This document shows positions 38,123 to 38,379 of a stretch of DNA of 38,379 bases, piece after piece. How positions within the stretch are numbered: position 1 is the first letter of the stretch; each line of letters starts with the position of its first letter. The notes below the pieces were generated by a model. It worked only from the letters and a program-made list of their open reading frames with translations, was not told where the DNA came from and ran no database searches. Location: the NCBI GenBank assembly GCA_022616375.1, contig JAKEEW010000334.1, forward strand, positions 1 to 38,379, in the 5' to 3' direction. Both the position numbers and the translations under genes were made by a program. The DNA is from Sporichthyaceae bacterium. Lineage in GTDB: Bacteria; Actinomycetota; Actinomycetes; JAKEEW01.

Positions 38123-38379
38123 ATGCGAACGTCCGTTCGCGGAGCGTACGACAGTTCGGATGGACCGTCCACGCCCGCCGAGCTGGCTACCGGCCTGGTC
38201 GTGGCGCTCGCCGGAGGCCTGCGCCGGGCCGGCATTCCGGTGTCTTCCGGAGAGACCATCGACGCGGTCCGGGCGCTGGCCGCCGTTGACGTCACGAACC
38301 GCCCGGTGACCAGAGCGGCCTTACGCAGCTGCCTGGTCAAGGACGACGCGCACCTGGAGCTGTTCGAGCGGCTGTTCGA
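38123..38379 (+). CDS. VWA/CoxE-like protein, N-terminal part (runs off the window)
   Basis: MRTSVRGAYDSSDGPSTPAELATGLVVALAGGLRRAGIPVSSGETIDAVRALAAVDVTNRPVTRAALRSCLVKDDAHLELFERLF. Confidence 0.75.
   Translation, partial: MRTSVRGAYDSSDGPSTPAELATGLVVALAGGLRRAGIPVSSGETIDAVRALAAVDVTNRPVTRAALRSCLVKDDAHLELFERLF
38125..38140. promoter_or_regulatory. SOS/LexA-box-like palindrome GCGAACGTCCGTTCGC
   Basis: Perfect inverted repeat with GAAC-N4-GTTC core, overlapping the first codons of the CoxE-like gene and 26 bp from the divergent gene start. Confidence 0.4.

Overview
This is a GC-rich actinobacterial chromosomal window, mostly ordinary core metabolism and regulation. I see about 36 credible coding genes. 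They include a NarL-type response regulator and GAF histidine kinase pair, SDRs, a QueA-like protein, SerB, two tandem YCII/DGPF proteins with an ECF42-like sigma factor, an MMPL transporter, FabG, an MFS transporter and TldD/TldE. Further along are a methyltransferase, dodecin, DUF3099-like, MoaA, BioA, SURF1 and Sir2 proteins, an ABC exporter, an APH-like kinase, an acyl-CoA dehydrogenase, an HTH protein and an ABC-F ATPase. The right end carries a zinc metallopeptidase, glutamine cyclotransferase, SWIM-domain protein, SigE-like sigma factor with partner, LLM-like protein and the start of a CoxE-like gene. I found no CRISPR array, tRNA, rRNA, transposase, prophage or complete biosynthetic cluster. 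The best second-look signals are non-coding or decay-related: (1) a putative attenuated leader of the ABC-F gene, with a -10 element, a leaderless 5-codon uORF and an intrinsic-terminator hairpin plus U-tract; (2) a 6C-like small RNA with two hairpins, each with a UCCCCCGU loop, beside moaA; (3) an exact 53-bp tandem duplication of the MMPL-sigma gene junction that creates a 15-codon mini-ORF; (4) a 61-bp palindromic element between convergent genes; (5) deletion scars: a truncated ALDH, an IclR C-terminal remnant and a glyoxalase-like C-terminal remnant; (6) a glutamine cyclotransferase with no stop until it has read antisense through the whole neighbouring gene. All calls come from reading the sequence and supplied ORFs. 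No database search was run.
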